Part shown: one piece after another, positions 26,525 through 35,652 of the stretch
Numbering within the stretch: position 1 is the stretch's first letter
How the letters are laid out: each line of letters opens with the position of its first letter
From: a bacterium
Lineage (GTDB): Bacteria; Elusimicrobiota; Elusimicrobia; UBA1565; UBA9628
Reading direction: 5' to 3'
DNA length: 64,000 bases
Assembly (NCBI GenBank): GCA_021799485.1
Contig: JAJZAK010000003.1
Location: 1 to 64,000 of the forward strand
The notes under the pieces: model-generated
The model's input: the letters and a program-made list of their open reading frames with translations, nothing else
What the model was told of the DNA's origin: nothing
Database searches by the model: none
Made by a program: the position numbers and the translations under genes

Positions 26525-27906
26525 TCCCGATCGATCCCATCCAGCGCCTCATCGCCGCGATGGGGCCCCCGGCGGCTTTCGCGGTCGGGCTTGCGCTCAT
26601 CGTCCTGGCGGGCTTCGGGAGGGGCCGCTCGCGGGTTTCGAAAGTTTTGGGCGTCTTGACGCTGCTCGCGGGCCTCGTCCTCGTCTTTCCGCGGGCCCGG
26701 CCCGCGCCGGCCGCCGGGGCGCTTCTCGCGCCGGACGGCTTCTCGACCGCCTGGCAGATCCTTTTTTACGCGGGCGCTCTCCCCTTCGCGATTTTGGGCG
26801 CCGCCGGAACGGAGGCCCCGGCGCTCCTTTACCTTGGCAGCGCCCTGGGGATGGGGATCATCGCGTTATCGAGGAATCTCCTGATGCTGTTCATCGGCCT
26901 CGAGCTCATGTCCATTCCCGCGTATCTTCTCGTCTCGGGGCTCGGCCGGCGGGAAAGGGCGTCGTCGGAGGCGGCTCTCAAGTATTTCTTCAGCGGCGGG
27001 GCGGCGAGCGCTTTTTTTCTTCTGGGGATCGCGCTGTATTACGCGCGGATGAAGACGCTCGCCTTCGCCCCCGGCTCCGCCCCCCCCGACCCGATTCTCG
27101 GCGCCTCCTTGGTCCTCATGGGAACGGCGGCGCTCTTTAAGATCGGGGCGGTGCCGCTTCATTTCTGGCTTCCCGACGTCTACGAGGCGAGCGCTCCGGA
27201 GCTCGCCGGGTTTTTCTCGACCGCTCTCAAGGCGGCGGCGGTTCTTCTTTTGATGCGCGTGGTCTCGATCGCTCCGTCGTCGGCTCTCGCGAGGGCCCTT
27301 CCCTGGGCGGGCGCGCTCACGATGTTCGTCGGCGCGGTCCTGGCCCTGGGACAGGACCGCCTTCAGCGGCTTTTGGCCTATTCATCGATCGCCCACGCCG
27401 GCAATATCATCCTGGGCGTCGGGGCCTGGGCGGCGATGGGGGCTTCCCCGGCGGCGGCCTACGCGATTTATTTCTATCTTGCGGCGTATCTTTTCATGAA
27501 CAACGGCGCCTTCTCGTTCCTCGCGGTTTCGGGGCTCAAGACCCGGGAAGATCTCAAGGGCTTCGCCAAAGGCTCCCCGGTCCTCGCGGGGCTCTTCGCC
27601 GTTTTCATGCTCGCCTTGGCCGGGGCGCCTCCGACGGCGGGCTTCCTGGCGAAGCTGCTTATTTTCTGGGAGGCCCTGAAGGCCGGACTCTATGCTCCGC
27701 TCGCCTTCGCCCTATTAAGCGCTCTCATCGCGCTCGTCTACTACCTGTCGCTGGTGCGGGACGCCTATTTTGAGGAAGGATCGGCGGTCTCCGTCCGGGG
27801 GAGCTTGGCCGGCCGGGCCGTTCTCTGGGCCTGCGCCGCGCCCTCGGCCGCGCTCGGGCTCTTCCCGATCGTGCTCGGCCCCATCCAGAGGCTGCTGGGA
27901 CCGTGA
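26521..27906 (+). CDS. nuoN: NADH-quinone oxidoreductase subunit N
   Basis: LMLFIGLELMSIPAYLLVSG, ALKYFFSGGAASAFFLLGIALYY, VPLHFWLPDVYEASAPELAGFFST. Confidence 0.95.
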   Translation: MIPIDPIQRLIAAMGPPAAFAVGLALIVLAGFGRGRSRVSKVLGVLTLLAGLVLVFPRARPAPAAGALLAPDGFSTAWQILFYAGALPFAILGAAGTEAPALLYLGSALGMGIIALSRNLLMLFIGLELMSIPAYLLVSGLGRRERASSEAALKYFFSGGAASAFFLLGIALYYARMKTLAFAPGSAPPDPILGASLVLMGTAALFKIGAVPLHFWLPDVYEASAPELAGFFSTALKAAAVLLLMRVVSIAPSSALARALPWAGALTMFVGAVLALGQDRLQRLLAYSSIAHAGNIILGVGAWAAMGASPAAAYAIYFYLAAYLFMNNGAFSFLAVSGLKTREDLKGFAKGSPVLAGLFAVFMLALAGAPPTAGFLAKLLIFWEALKAGLYAPLAFALLSALIALVYYLSLVRDAYFEEGSAVSVRGSLAGRAVLWACAAPSAALGLFPIVLGPIQRLLGP

Positions 27907-28262
27907 CCATGGGCGCTCTTGGGATCGTCCTCGACGTTCTCCTCGTCATGGGGGTCGTGATCTTTTTCACCCAGGCGAGCCGGCTTTTGGGTCCCAGGCC
28001 CCGGCATCAGGGCGACGCGGACATTCCCTACGAAACGGGCGAGCGCCCCATCGAGCTTGCGCTGCCGCGCATGTCCGTCCTTTATTGGCGCTTCGCGGTC
28101 CTATTTGTTATCTTTGATGTAGACCTCGCTTTTCTCCTCCCCTGGGCCTTGACCCGGCCTCGTCCGGGCGCCTTCGAAATGGCGGCGGTCACAGTCTTCG
28201 TCGCCATCGTCGGGCTCATGCTGGGATATTTTTGGAGGAAGGGGGAGCTCGAATGCCGATAG
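27903..28262 (+). CDS. nuoA: NADH-quinone oxidoreductase subunit A
   Basis: DIPYETGERPIE, FAVLFVIFDVDLAFLLPWAL. Confidence 0.95.
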   Translation: MTMGALGIVLDVLLVMGVVIFFTQASRLLGPRPRHQGDADIPYETGERPIELALPRMSVLYWRFAVLFVIFDVDLAFLLPWALTRPRPGAFEMAAVTVFVAIVGLMLGYFWRKGELECR

Positions 28263-28735
28263 ACGACTACGTTCCCGAGGGCGCGATCGCGACAAAGCTT
28301 GACGCGGCGCTTGGATGGGCGCGCAAATACTCGATTTTCCAGTATCCCTTCGTGACCGCCTGCTGCGGCATGGAATTCATGTCCGCGGCGGCCTCCCACT
28401 ACGACCTGGACCGTTTCGGCGCCGGCTTTCCGCGCTTTTCCCCGAGGCAGGCGGACTGTCTGATGGTGGTGGGGACGATCTCGCACAAGATCGCGCCGGT
28501 GCTGCGCCGCATCTACGACCAGATGGCCGAGCCCAAGTGGGTCGTGGCCTTCGGGGTCTGCACCTGCACGGGCGGCTTCTACAACAACTACGCCACCGTC
28601 CAGGGAATCGACACCATCGTCCCCGTCGACCTCTATATTCCCGGCTGCCCCCCGCGCCCCGAGATGGTGCTCCAAGGGCTCGTCATGCTGCAGGAAAAAA
28701 TCCAGAAGCAGCGGTCGAGGGCGAAGGTCCCATGA
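28253..28735 (+). CDS. nuoB: NADH-quinone oxidoreductase subunit B
   Basis: FQYPFVTACCGMEFMSAAASHYDLDRFGA, VVAFGVCTCTGGFYNNYATVQGIDTIVPVDLYIPGCPPRPE. Confidence 0.98.
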   Translation: MPIDDYVPEGAIATKLDAALGWARKYSIFQYPFVTACCGMEFMSAAASHYDLDRFGAGFPRFSPRQADCLMVVGTISHKIAPVLRRIYDQMAEPKWVVAFGVCTCTGGFYNNYATVQGIDTIVPVDLYIPGCPPRPEMVLQGLVMLQEKIQKQRSRAKVP

Positions 28736-29238
28736 GCGATCCGGCGGCGGCGAATCCCTGCCGGGGGGAGCGGCGCGAGGCGGAGCCCTCCGCGGCCTTC
28801 GACGCGCTGCGCGAGCTCAAGGATCGGGGCTATAACGTTCTCGTCGACATGACCGCGGTCGACTACCTGTCTCAAGGCCGCGAGCCGCGCTTCGAGGTGG
28901 TCTACCGCCTCATGAAGCTCGATCCCCTAAGCGGCGGCGACAAGGGCCGCGTGGAGCTCCACGTCAAGGCCCCGGAGGGCGCGCCCGTCCTGCGCTCGTG
29001 CTCGAGCTTGTGGCCGATCGCGGACTGGCTTGAGCGCGAAGTCTGGGATATGTTCGGGATCGGCTTCGTCGACCGCCCGAAGATCAAGAGGCTTTTGATG
29101 TACGAGGAGTTCCAGGGGCACCCCTTGAGGAAGGACTATCCGATCGCCAAGCGCCAGCCGCTCATCGGCCCGGCCTCCGGCGAACGGCCCGACAACCCGA
29201 GCTTCAACGCCATGCGGCCCTCGGTCACGTATGAATAA
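28732..29238 (+). CDS. nuoC: NADH-quinone oxidoreductase subunit C
   Basis: ATG overlapping the nuoB stop; REVWDMFGIGFVDRPKIKRLLMYEEFQGHPLRKDYPI. Confidence 0.95.
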   Translation: MSDPAAANPCRGERREAEPSAAFDALRELKDRGYNVLVDMTAVDYLSQGREPRFEVVYRLMKLDPLSGGDKGRVELHVKAPEGAPVLRSCSSLWPIADWLEREVWDMFGIGFVDRPKIKRLLMYEEFQGHPLRKDYPIAKRQPLIGPASGERPDNPSFNAMRPSVTYE

Positions 29239-30562
29239 CGCGCCGCGCGCCCGCAAGACCTTCATGCTCAACATGGGGCCCCAGCATCCCGCCATGCACG
29301 GCATCGTCAGGCTCATTCTCGAGTTGGAAGGAGAGCTCATCAAGGACGTGGACGTCGAGATCGGCTATCTCCACCGCGCCTTCGAGAAGCACGCCGAATC
29401 CGAGACCTGGAACAACGTCGTTCCTTGGACCGACCGCTTGAACTACGTGAGCCCTCTCATCAACAACGTGGGCTACGCGATGGCGGTGGAGAAGCTGGCG
29501 GGGATCGAGATTCCGGAGCGGGGCCAATACATCCGCACGATCGCCTGCGAGCTTTCTCGCGTGACGGACCATCTGACCTGCGTGGGCGCGAGCGCGATGG
29601 AGTTGGGAGCTTTCACGGTTTTCCTCTATCTCATCAAGGCTCGCGAGTATCTCTACCAGATCATCGACAACTTGACCGGCGCGCGGATCACGACCAACTA
29701 TGCCAGGGTCGGGGGCGTCAAGGCGGATCTTCCCCAGGGCTTCGAGGAGAAATGCCGGGACGTGTTCAAGAAGGTCCGCGAGGCGGTGCGCGACTCGGAT
29801 AAGCTCCTGACGAAAAACCGCATCTTCATGGACCGGGTCGACAAGACCGGGGTCATTTCCCAGTCGGACGCGCTCGCCTACGGAATCACGGGCCCCTTCC
29901 TGCGCTCGACCGGAGTCCCCTACGATGTGCGCCGCGCGCATCCTTATCTGGTCTACGACCGGCTCGACTTCGAGATTCCGGTCGGCACGACGGGCGACAA
30001 TTTCGACCGCTACCTCGTGCGCTTGGCCGAGATCGAGCAGAGCCTTCGCATCATCGAGCAATGCTTCAAGCAGATTCCTCCGGGCAAGCACTCCCTGGAG
30101 GCGGCCGAGATGAAGAACGCCTACGAATTCGAGGACGCCGGCAAATTCGGCGATACCGCGCTTCTCAAGAAATACGCGGCCAAGGTCGACCAGACCCTTG
30201 AGGGCGGGGGGAGGCTTCAGCACGGCGACATCGACAGCCCAAGCCGCTCCGCGGTGCTCCCGCCCAAGGAGGAGACCTACGGCAACATCGAGGGCCTGAT
30301 GAATCACTTCGAGCTCATCATGTGGAGCTGGGGGATCAAAATTCCCGCGGGGGAGACTTACATCGCGGTCGAGGGCGGCAACGGCGAGCTGGGTTTTCAC
30401 ATCGTGAGCGACGGCTCGGACAGGCCGTATCGCGTGCGGTGCCGCCCCCCCTGCCTCTACATCATGGCGGCCCTGCCGATCCTCCTCAAGGATTCCTACA
30501 TCGCGGACATCATCCCGACCTTCGGCTCCGTGAACATGATCGGAGGGGAGCTGGATCGATGA
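29231..30562 (+). CDS. nuoD: NADH-quinone oxidoreductase subunit D
   Basis: MLNMGPQHPAMHGIVRLILELEGE, DVEIGYLHRAFEKHAES, IPTFGSVNMIGGELDR. Confidence 0.98.
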   Translation: MNNAPRARKTFMLNMGPQHPAMHGIVRLILELEGELIKDVDVEIGYLHRAFEKHAESETWNNVVPWTDRLNYVSPLINNVGYAMAVEKLAGIEIPERGQYIRTIACELSRVTDHLTCVGASAMELGAFTVFLYLIKAREYLYQIIDNLTGARITTNYARVGGVKADLPQGFEEKCRDVFKKVREAVRDSDKLLTKNRIFMDRVDKTGVISQSDALAYGITGPFLRSTGVPYDVRRAHPYLVYDRLDFEIPVGTTGDNFDRYLVRLAEIEQSLRIIEQCFKQIPPGKHSLEAAEMKNAYEFEDAGKFGDTALLKKYAAKVDQTLEGGGRLQHGDIDSPSRSAVLPPKEETYGNIEGLMNHFELIMWSWGIKIPAGETYIAVEGGNGELGFHIVSDGSDRPYRVRCRPPCLYIMAALPILLKDSYIADIIPTFGSVNMIGGELDR

Positions 30563-32367
30563 GCTCCGGGAGCCCCGTTTTTTCGGCGGAGGAGGAAAAG
30601 ACTCTCAAGGCCTGGACCACGCGGTTTCCCCATCCGAACATGGGCCTCATCGAAGCCCTGCGCCAGGTCCAGGAATGGCGCCGCCACATCGGGACCGCGG
30701 AAGAGTCGCGCTTGGCGGAGATGTTCGGTCTGCCCCTGGGCCGGGTCCACGAAGTCGCGACCTTTTTCCCGTTCTTCACCCAAAAGCCTACGGGACGGCG
30801 CCGAATCGGCGTCTGCCGGGGGCTTTCCTGCGAGCTCGCGGGCACGAACAAGGCGGTTCGGGCGCTCGGGGAGAAGTTGGGCGTCGGCCCGGGCGAGACG
30901 ACCCCCGACGGGGAGTGGAGCTTCGAGGAGATGGAATGCCTTGGCGCCTGCGAGATGGCGCCGGCGGCGATCGTCAACGAAGAGCTTGTCGGCGCCGCGA
31001 CGGAGGAGACGGCGCGGCGCATCGTCGCCGAGCCTGGAAAGGATTTCAGGCCCCAGACCGTTATCGGCCCCGAGTCGACGGAGCATCGCCTCTTGACGGG
31101 GCGCTTCGGGGAGCCGGGCCTCGAGACCTTGGACGGCTATCGGAGGGCCGGCGGCTACGAGATTCTTAAGAAGGCGGTCGAGATGGGCCCCGCTAAGATC
31201 ATGGAGGAGGTCAAGAAGTCGAATCTTCGCGGCCTGGGAGGCGCCGGCTTTCCGACGGGGATGAAATGGGGAACGGTGCCCCCGAAGGAGAAGATGCCGG
31301 GCCCGCGCTACGTCGTCGTCAACTCGGATGAGTCCGAGCCGGGATGCTTCAAGGACCGCGTCCTCATCGAGAACTGCCCCCATGGGCTCATCGAGGGGCT
31401 CTTGATCGCCTCGCTCGCGATCGGGGCGGAGGAGTCCTTCATCTTCATCCGCGGCGAGTACAAGAGGCAGCACCATATTTTGGAGAAGGCCCTGGCCGAG
31501 GCGGAGAAGGCGGGGTTGATGGGGAAAAACATTCTCGGCAAGGATTTTTCCTGCGCGATCAAGCTCACGCGGGGCGCGGGCGCCTACATTTCCGGTCTCG
31601 ACACCGCGCTTCTCGAGACGATGGAGGGCAAGAAGGCCTGGCCCCGCCAGCCTCCGCCGTTTCCGACCACGCACGGTCTCATGAATCGTCCCACGGTCGT
31701 CAACAACGTCGAGACGCTCATGATGCTGCCGCCGCTTCTTCGGATCGGCGGCGAGGCCTTCGCCAAGATGGGAACGGCGAAATGCGGCGGGACCGCGGTC
31801 TTTTCGATCAGCGGCCACGTGGAGCGGCCCGGGGTCTATGAATTTCCGATGGGGACGCCGCTTCGCCGCATGATCGAGGCCGCGGGCGGCATCAAGGGCG
31901 GGCGCAAGCTCAAGGCCGTCATCCCCGGCGGCGCTTCGACGCCGGTCTTGACCGCCGCCGAGATCGACGTGGCGATGGATTTCGACAGCCTGCGCGGCGT
32001 GGGATCCTTCTTGGGCGCGGGCGGGATCATGGTGCTTGACGAGACCGTGAACATGGCCTTCGTCGCGAGGAACATCGAGCGTTTCTTGGCTCACGAATCC
32101 TGCGGGCAGTGCACGCCTTGCCGCGAGGGAAGCGAGTGGACCGTGCGCATTCTCGATCGGCTGATCGAAGGCGAGGGATGCCCGGAGGATGTCGTTAATT
32201 TGGATCGAACGGGGGAGAATATCGCCGGCAAGGTCATCTGCGCCCTGGGCGACACCGTCGGCTCGGTCACGCGCGCCATGATGAAGAAATTTCCCGAAGA
32301 TTTCAAATCAGAAGCCGGGGAGCGGAGTTCGGGGGCCGGCAAGCAGCCGGCGGGGACCGCGGCATGA
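30559..32367 (+). CDS. nuoEF: NuoE-NuoF fusion, NADH-quinone oxidoreductase subunits E and F
   Basis: N-terminal NuoE (CRGLSC...CLGAC [2Fe-2S] ligands), then continuous NuoF (RGLGGAGFPTGMKWG, VVNSDESEPGCFKDR, ESCGQCTPCREG) with no stop between. Confidence 0.95.
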   Translation: MSSGSPVFSAEEEKTLKAWTTRFPHPNMGLIEALRQVQEWRRHIGTAEESRLAEMFGLPLGRVHEVATFFPFFTQKPTGRRRIGVCRGLSCELAGTNKAVRALGEKLGVGPGETTPDGEWSFEEMECLGACEMAPAAIVNEELVGAATEETARRIVAEPGKDFRPQTVIGPESTEHRLLTGRFGEPGLETLDGYRRAGGYEILKKAVEMGPAKIMEEVKKSNLRGLGGAGFPTGMKWGTVPPKEKMPGPRYVVVNSDESEPGCFKDRVLIENCPHGLIEGLLIASLAIGAEESFIFIRGEYKRQHHILEKALAEAEKAGLMGKNILGKDFSCAIKLTRGAGAYISGLDTALLETMEGKKAWPRQPPPFPTTHGLMNRPTVVNNVETLMMLPPLLRIGGEAFAKMGTAKCGGTAVFSISGHVERPGVYEFPMGTPLRRMIEAAGGIKGGRKLKAVIPGGASTPVLTAAEIDVAMDFDSLRGVGSFLGAGGIMVLDETVNMAFVARNIERFLAHESCGQCTPCREGSEWTVRILDRLIEGEGCPEDVVNLDRTGENIAGKVICALGDTVGSVTRAMMKKFPEDFKSEAGERSSGAGKQPAGTAA

Positions 32368-33920
32368 GCGAGAAGAAAATGGTCTCGTTGACGATCGACG
32401 GGAAGCCCGTCTCCGTGCCGGAGGGCACTCTCGTCATCGAGGCGGCGCGGGCGCTTGGCATCAAGATCCCCCATTACTGCTATCACCGCGGCCTGGGCAA
32501 TCCGGGCAATTGCCGCATCTGCGCCTGCGAGTTCGAGGGGGCGCCCAAGCCCATCCAGATGTCCTGCCGCACGATCGCGGCCGAGGGCATGAAGGTGAGG
32601 ACGTCCTCGCCGAACGCCCGGCGCTACCAGGCCTCCTCTCTTGAATTCCATCTTGAAAATCACCCGCTTGACTGCCCCGTCTGCGACCAGTCGGGGGAAT
32701 GCAAGCTCCAGGACTACTACATGCAGTACGGGCTCTATGGGAGCGAAGTGCGCGAGGACAAGCTCCACAAGGGCAAGCGCATCCCGATCGGCCCTCATGT
32801 GATGCTCGACCAGGAGCGCTGCATCCTCTGCACGCGCTGTACGCGCTTCACGGACAATGTCACGAAGACCCATGAGCTGGGCATCTTCGGGCGGGGGCAC
32901 CAGGAGAGAGTGGAGCTCGCGCCGGGCCGCTCTCTCGACAACGCCTATTCCGGGAACGTCGTCGACATCTGCCCGGTGGGCGCGCTCACGGACCGCGACT
33001 TCCGTTTCAGGGTGCGGGTATGGTACCTCGACGAGACGGAATCCATCTGTCCCGGCTGCGCCCGCGGCTGTTCGATCGACGTCCATACGAACACGAAGCG
33101 CCCATGGCATAATGAAGGACGCCGTGTGGCGAGGCTTAAGCCGCGGGAAAATCCGGAGGTCAACGGCTTCTGGATCTGCGACGAGGGCCGCTACGGCTAC
33201 AAGAACCTAGACGAGCGCCGCCTGGGCCGCGTCATGCGCCTGAAGCCCCGGCCCGAGGACCTCTCCTGGAGCTCGGCGCTGGACGAAGTCGCCCGCGGGA
33301 TCAAGGAAGCTTCGGCGGCCAAGGGGACGGAGGGGCTCGTGGTCGTCGCCTCCGGCATGCTTTCCAACGAGGACTGGTCTTCCTTCAAAGAGCTTTTCGT
33401 CAAGACGCTCAAGATCGGCCGTTTTCTTTTCGGCCCGGAGCCGGATCAGATCGGCGCCGAAGACGATTTCCTGCGGCGCAAGGAGAAGGTTCCGAATCTC
33501 CGCGGCGGGCTCGATCTGGGTTTCGGCAAGGAAATCAAGAGCCTTTCGTGGGATGATCTGGCGAAATCAATCGAGTCCGGAAAGACCTGGGGCCTTTACG
33601 TCGTCGAGCGCGACCCCGCCAAGGTTTGGGGATCGGAGCGCGCCAAGGCTTTGCTGGACAAGCTGGATTTCATGGCCTTTCAGAGCCCTTTTAAAGGAGA
33701 GGCCGGCGAATGGGCGCGGTATCGGCTCCCGGCCACGGCCTATGTCGAGGAGGAGGGGCATTTCACCAATTTCGAGGGCAAGGTCCAAAAGTACGGCAAA
33801 GCCCTGGAGCCTCTGGGCTCGGCCCGGCCCGACTGGCAAATCTTCGACGATCTGCGCGCGCGGTTCCTGTCGGAAGAAGGAAGCTCCGGACGCCGCGAGA
33901 AGGCGGGCGCTCTGGCGTGA
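32364..33920 (+). CDS. nuoG: NADH-quinone oxidoreductase subunit G, short form (518 aa)
   Basis: GIKIPHYCYHRGLGNPGNCRICACE, HPLDCPVCDQSGECKLQDYYMQYG, ERCILCTRCTRF, CPGCARGCSIDV. Confidence 0.93.
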   Translation: MSEKKMVSLTIDGKPVSVPEGTLVIEAARALGIKIPHYCYHRGLGNPGNCRICACEFEGAPKPIQMSCRTIAAEGMKVRTSSPNARRYQASSLEFHLENHPLDCPVCDQSGECKLQDYYMQYGLYGSEVREDKLHKGKRIPIGPHVMLDQERCILCTRCTRFTDNVTKTHELGIFGRGHQERVELAPGRSLDNAYSGNVVDICPVGALTDRDFRFRVRVWYLDETESICPGCARGCSIDVHTNTKRPWHNEGRRVARLKPRENPEVNGFWICDEGRYGYKNLDERRLGRVMRLKPRPEDLSWSSALDEVARGIKEASAAKGTEGLVVVASGMLSNEDWSSFKELFVKTLKIGRFLFGPEPDQIGAEDDFLRRKEKVPNLRGGLDLGFGKEIKSLSWDDLAKSIESGKTWGLYVVERDPAKVWGSERAKALLDKLDFMAFQSPFKGEAGEWARYRLPATAYVEEEGHFTNFEGKVQKYGKALEPLGSARPDWQIFDDLRARFLSEEGSSGRREKAGALA

Positions 33921-34972
33921 GCCCGCTTTTGACCTCCGTCCTTTGGACCTTGATCAAGGTCGCCTTCGCGCTTTTCGCGGTGGGCTTGAACATCGCGGGG
34001 CTGCTGGGCTGGGTCGAAAGAAAGCAGAGCGCCGTCCTTCAAGACCGCATCGGCGCCAACCGCGCCGACATCCTGGGTTTCAGGATCTTGGGCCTTTTCC
34101 ATCCTATCGCGGACGCGGTCAAGATGCTGACGAAGGAGGATTTCGTCCCGACCGGAGTCAACCGCCTCTTCCATACGATGGCGCCGTGCTTTTCATTGGG
34201 ATTCGCCTTCCTGGGCCTGGCGGCCATTCCCTACGGCGGCGTCGTCCACGTCGCCGGAAAGGCCTGGAGCCTGGTCCCGATCGAGAGTCCGGTCGGCCTC
34301 CTCTTCGTCCTCGCGATGCTGGGCCTTGGACTCCATGGCGTCATGATGGCGGGCTGGGCCTCCAACTCCAACTACGCGTTGCTGGGAGGCCTGCGGGGCG
34401 CCGCGCAGATGATCTCCTATGAAATCTGCATGGGCGCCATTCTCGCGGCGCCGGCCTTCCTTTATGGGACGCTCGACCTCGAGACCATGGTCGAGAAACA
34501 GGGTGGTTTTTTGTGGGGGATGATCCCCAACTGGGGGTGTTTCACCCAGCCCCTCGCCTTCATCCTGTTTTTGGTGGCGGGCACCGCGCTCTCGAAGCGG
34601 ACTCCCTTCGACCTTCCCGAGGGAGAGGCCGAGATCGTGGGCTACCACGTCGAGTATTCCGGCATGAAGTTCGGGATGTTCCTCATGACGGATTTTATCG
34701 AGACGATCGTCGTCTCGGGGCTCGCGGTCGCGATCTTCCTGGGAGGATGGCAAATCCCGGGGATGGCGCTCGACGGGCTCTCGGGCGCGGTCCTGATGCT
34801 CGCGAGCTTCATAACGAAATTGCTGGCCGTTCTCTTCGTCCTCATGCAGATCCGCTGGACGCTCCCCCGCTTCCGCTTCGACCAACTCTTGAGCCTCGGC
34901 TGGAAGAACATTCTCCCCCTGGCGCTCGCCAACTTTCTCGTCACGATCTGGGGGATCTATCTATGGCGATGA
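33917..34972 (+). CDS. nuoH: NADH-quinone oxidoreductase subunit H
   Basis: GWVERKQSAVLQDRIGANRA, LFHPIADAVKMLTKEDFVP, RTPFDLPEGEAEIVGYHVEYSGMKFGMF; GTG start at the nuoG stop. Confidence 0.96.
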   Translation: MSPLLTSVLWTLIKVAFALFAVGLNIAGLLGWVERKQSAVLQDRIGANRADILGFRILGLFHPIADAVKMLTKEDFVPTGVNRLFHTMAPCFSLGFAFLGLAAIPYGGVVHVAGKAWSLVPIESPVGLLFVLAMLGLGLHGVMMAGWASNSNYALLGGLRGAAQMISYEICMGAILAAPAFLYGTLDLETMVEKQGGFLWGMIPNWGCFTQPLAFILFLVAGTALSKRTPFDLPEGEAEIVGYHVEYSGMKFGMFLMTDFIETIVVSGLAVAIFLGGWQIPGMALDGLSGAVLMLASFITKLLAVLFVLMQIRWTLPRFRFDQLLSLGWKNILPLALANFLVTIWGIYLWR

Positions 34973-35550
34973 CCGTCCGCGAGGTCTCGCGCCCCGCCCG
35001 ATCCTTCATGGAACAGATCTTCCTGTGGGAAGTCTGCGTGGGCCTCATGGTGACGTTCCGGCATTTCTTCGTCAACCTCGCGCGGCACGCCCTGCGCGCC
35101 CTGGGACTCAAGGTCGAGCCGGGGGCCGTCACGATCCAATATCCCGAGGATCCCGCGGTTCTGGGAAAACGCGCCCGCACTCGCCATCGGCTCTTGAAGC
35201 GCGCGGACGGCTCGCCGCGCTGCACGTCCTGCCTCCTCTGCGAGACGATCTGCCCCGCGAAATGCATCCATATCACGCCCGAGGAAAGCCCGGACCCCCG
35301 AATCGAGAAGCGCGCGAAGACCTTCGACATCGACATCGGGCTGTGCATTTTCTGCGGCTACTGCGTCGAGGCCTGTCCGGTGGACGCGATCCACATGGAC
35401 GCCAACAAAGTCGAGCTTTCAAGCTACACGCGCGAGGACATGATCTGGACGATGCCCGAGCTCATGGACGACGTCCCGAAGCTTCCCCGCGCGCTGCGCC
35501 CCGCCCCCGGCATCGGCCCGACCGTTCCTTTCGTCTCTGGATCGCATTAA
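34963..35550 (+). CDS. nuoI: NADH-quinone oxidoreductase subunit I
   Basis: two 4Fe-4S motifs CTSCLLCETICPAKCIHI and CIFCGYCVEACPVDAI. Confidence 0.96.
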   Translation: MAMTVREVSRPARSFMEQIFLWEVCVGLMVTFRHFFVNLARHALRALGLKVEPGAVTIQYPEDPAVLGKRARTRHRLLKRADGSPRCTSCLLCETICPAKCIHITPEESPDPRIEKRAKTFDIDIGLCIFCGYCVEACPVDAIHMDANKVELSSYTREDMIWTMPELMDDVPKLPRALRPAPGIGPTVPFVSGSH

Positions 35551-35603
35551 GGCGTGGCATAGGCCGCTCCGGGCGATGCCCGGGATCTTTCTGCCGTTCT
35601 TTC

Positions 35604-35632
35604 TTGACATGGGCGAAGGCGACTGTTACACT
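35604..35632 (+). promoter_or_regulatory. sigma70-type promoter
   Basis: TTGACA (35604-35609) - 17 nt - TACACT (35627-35632), upstream of the radical SAM gene. Confidence 0.65.
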
Positions 35633-35652
35633 CCTCGGCGCAGCCCCTTAAA

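Noticed and set aside
30496-32094. 532-aa minus-strand ORF opposite nuoEF
   Set aside because: Antisense shadow of NuoEF, no domain similarity recognised.
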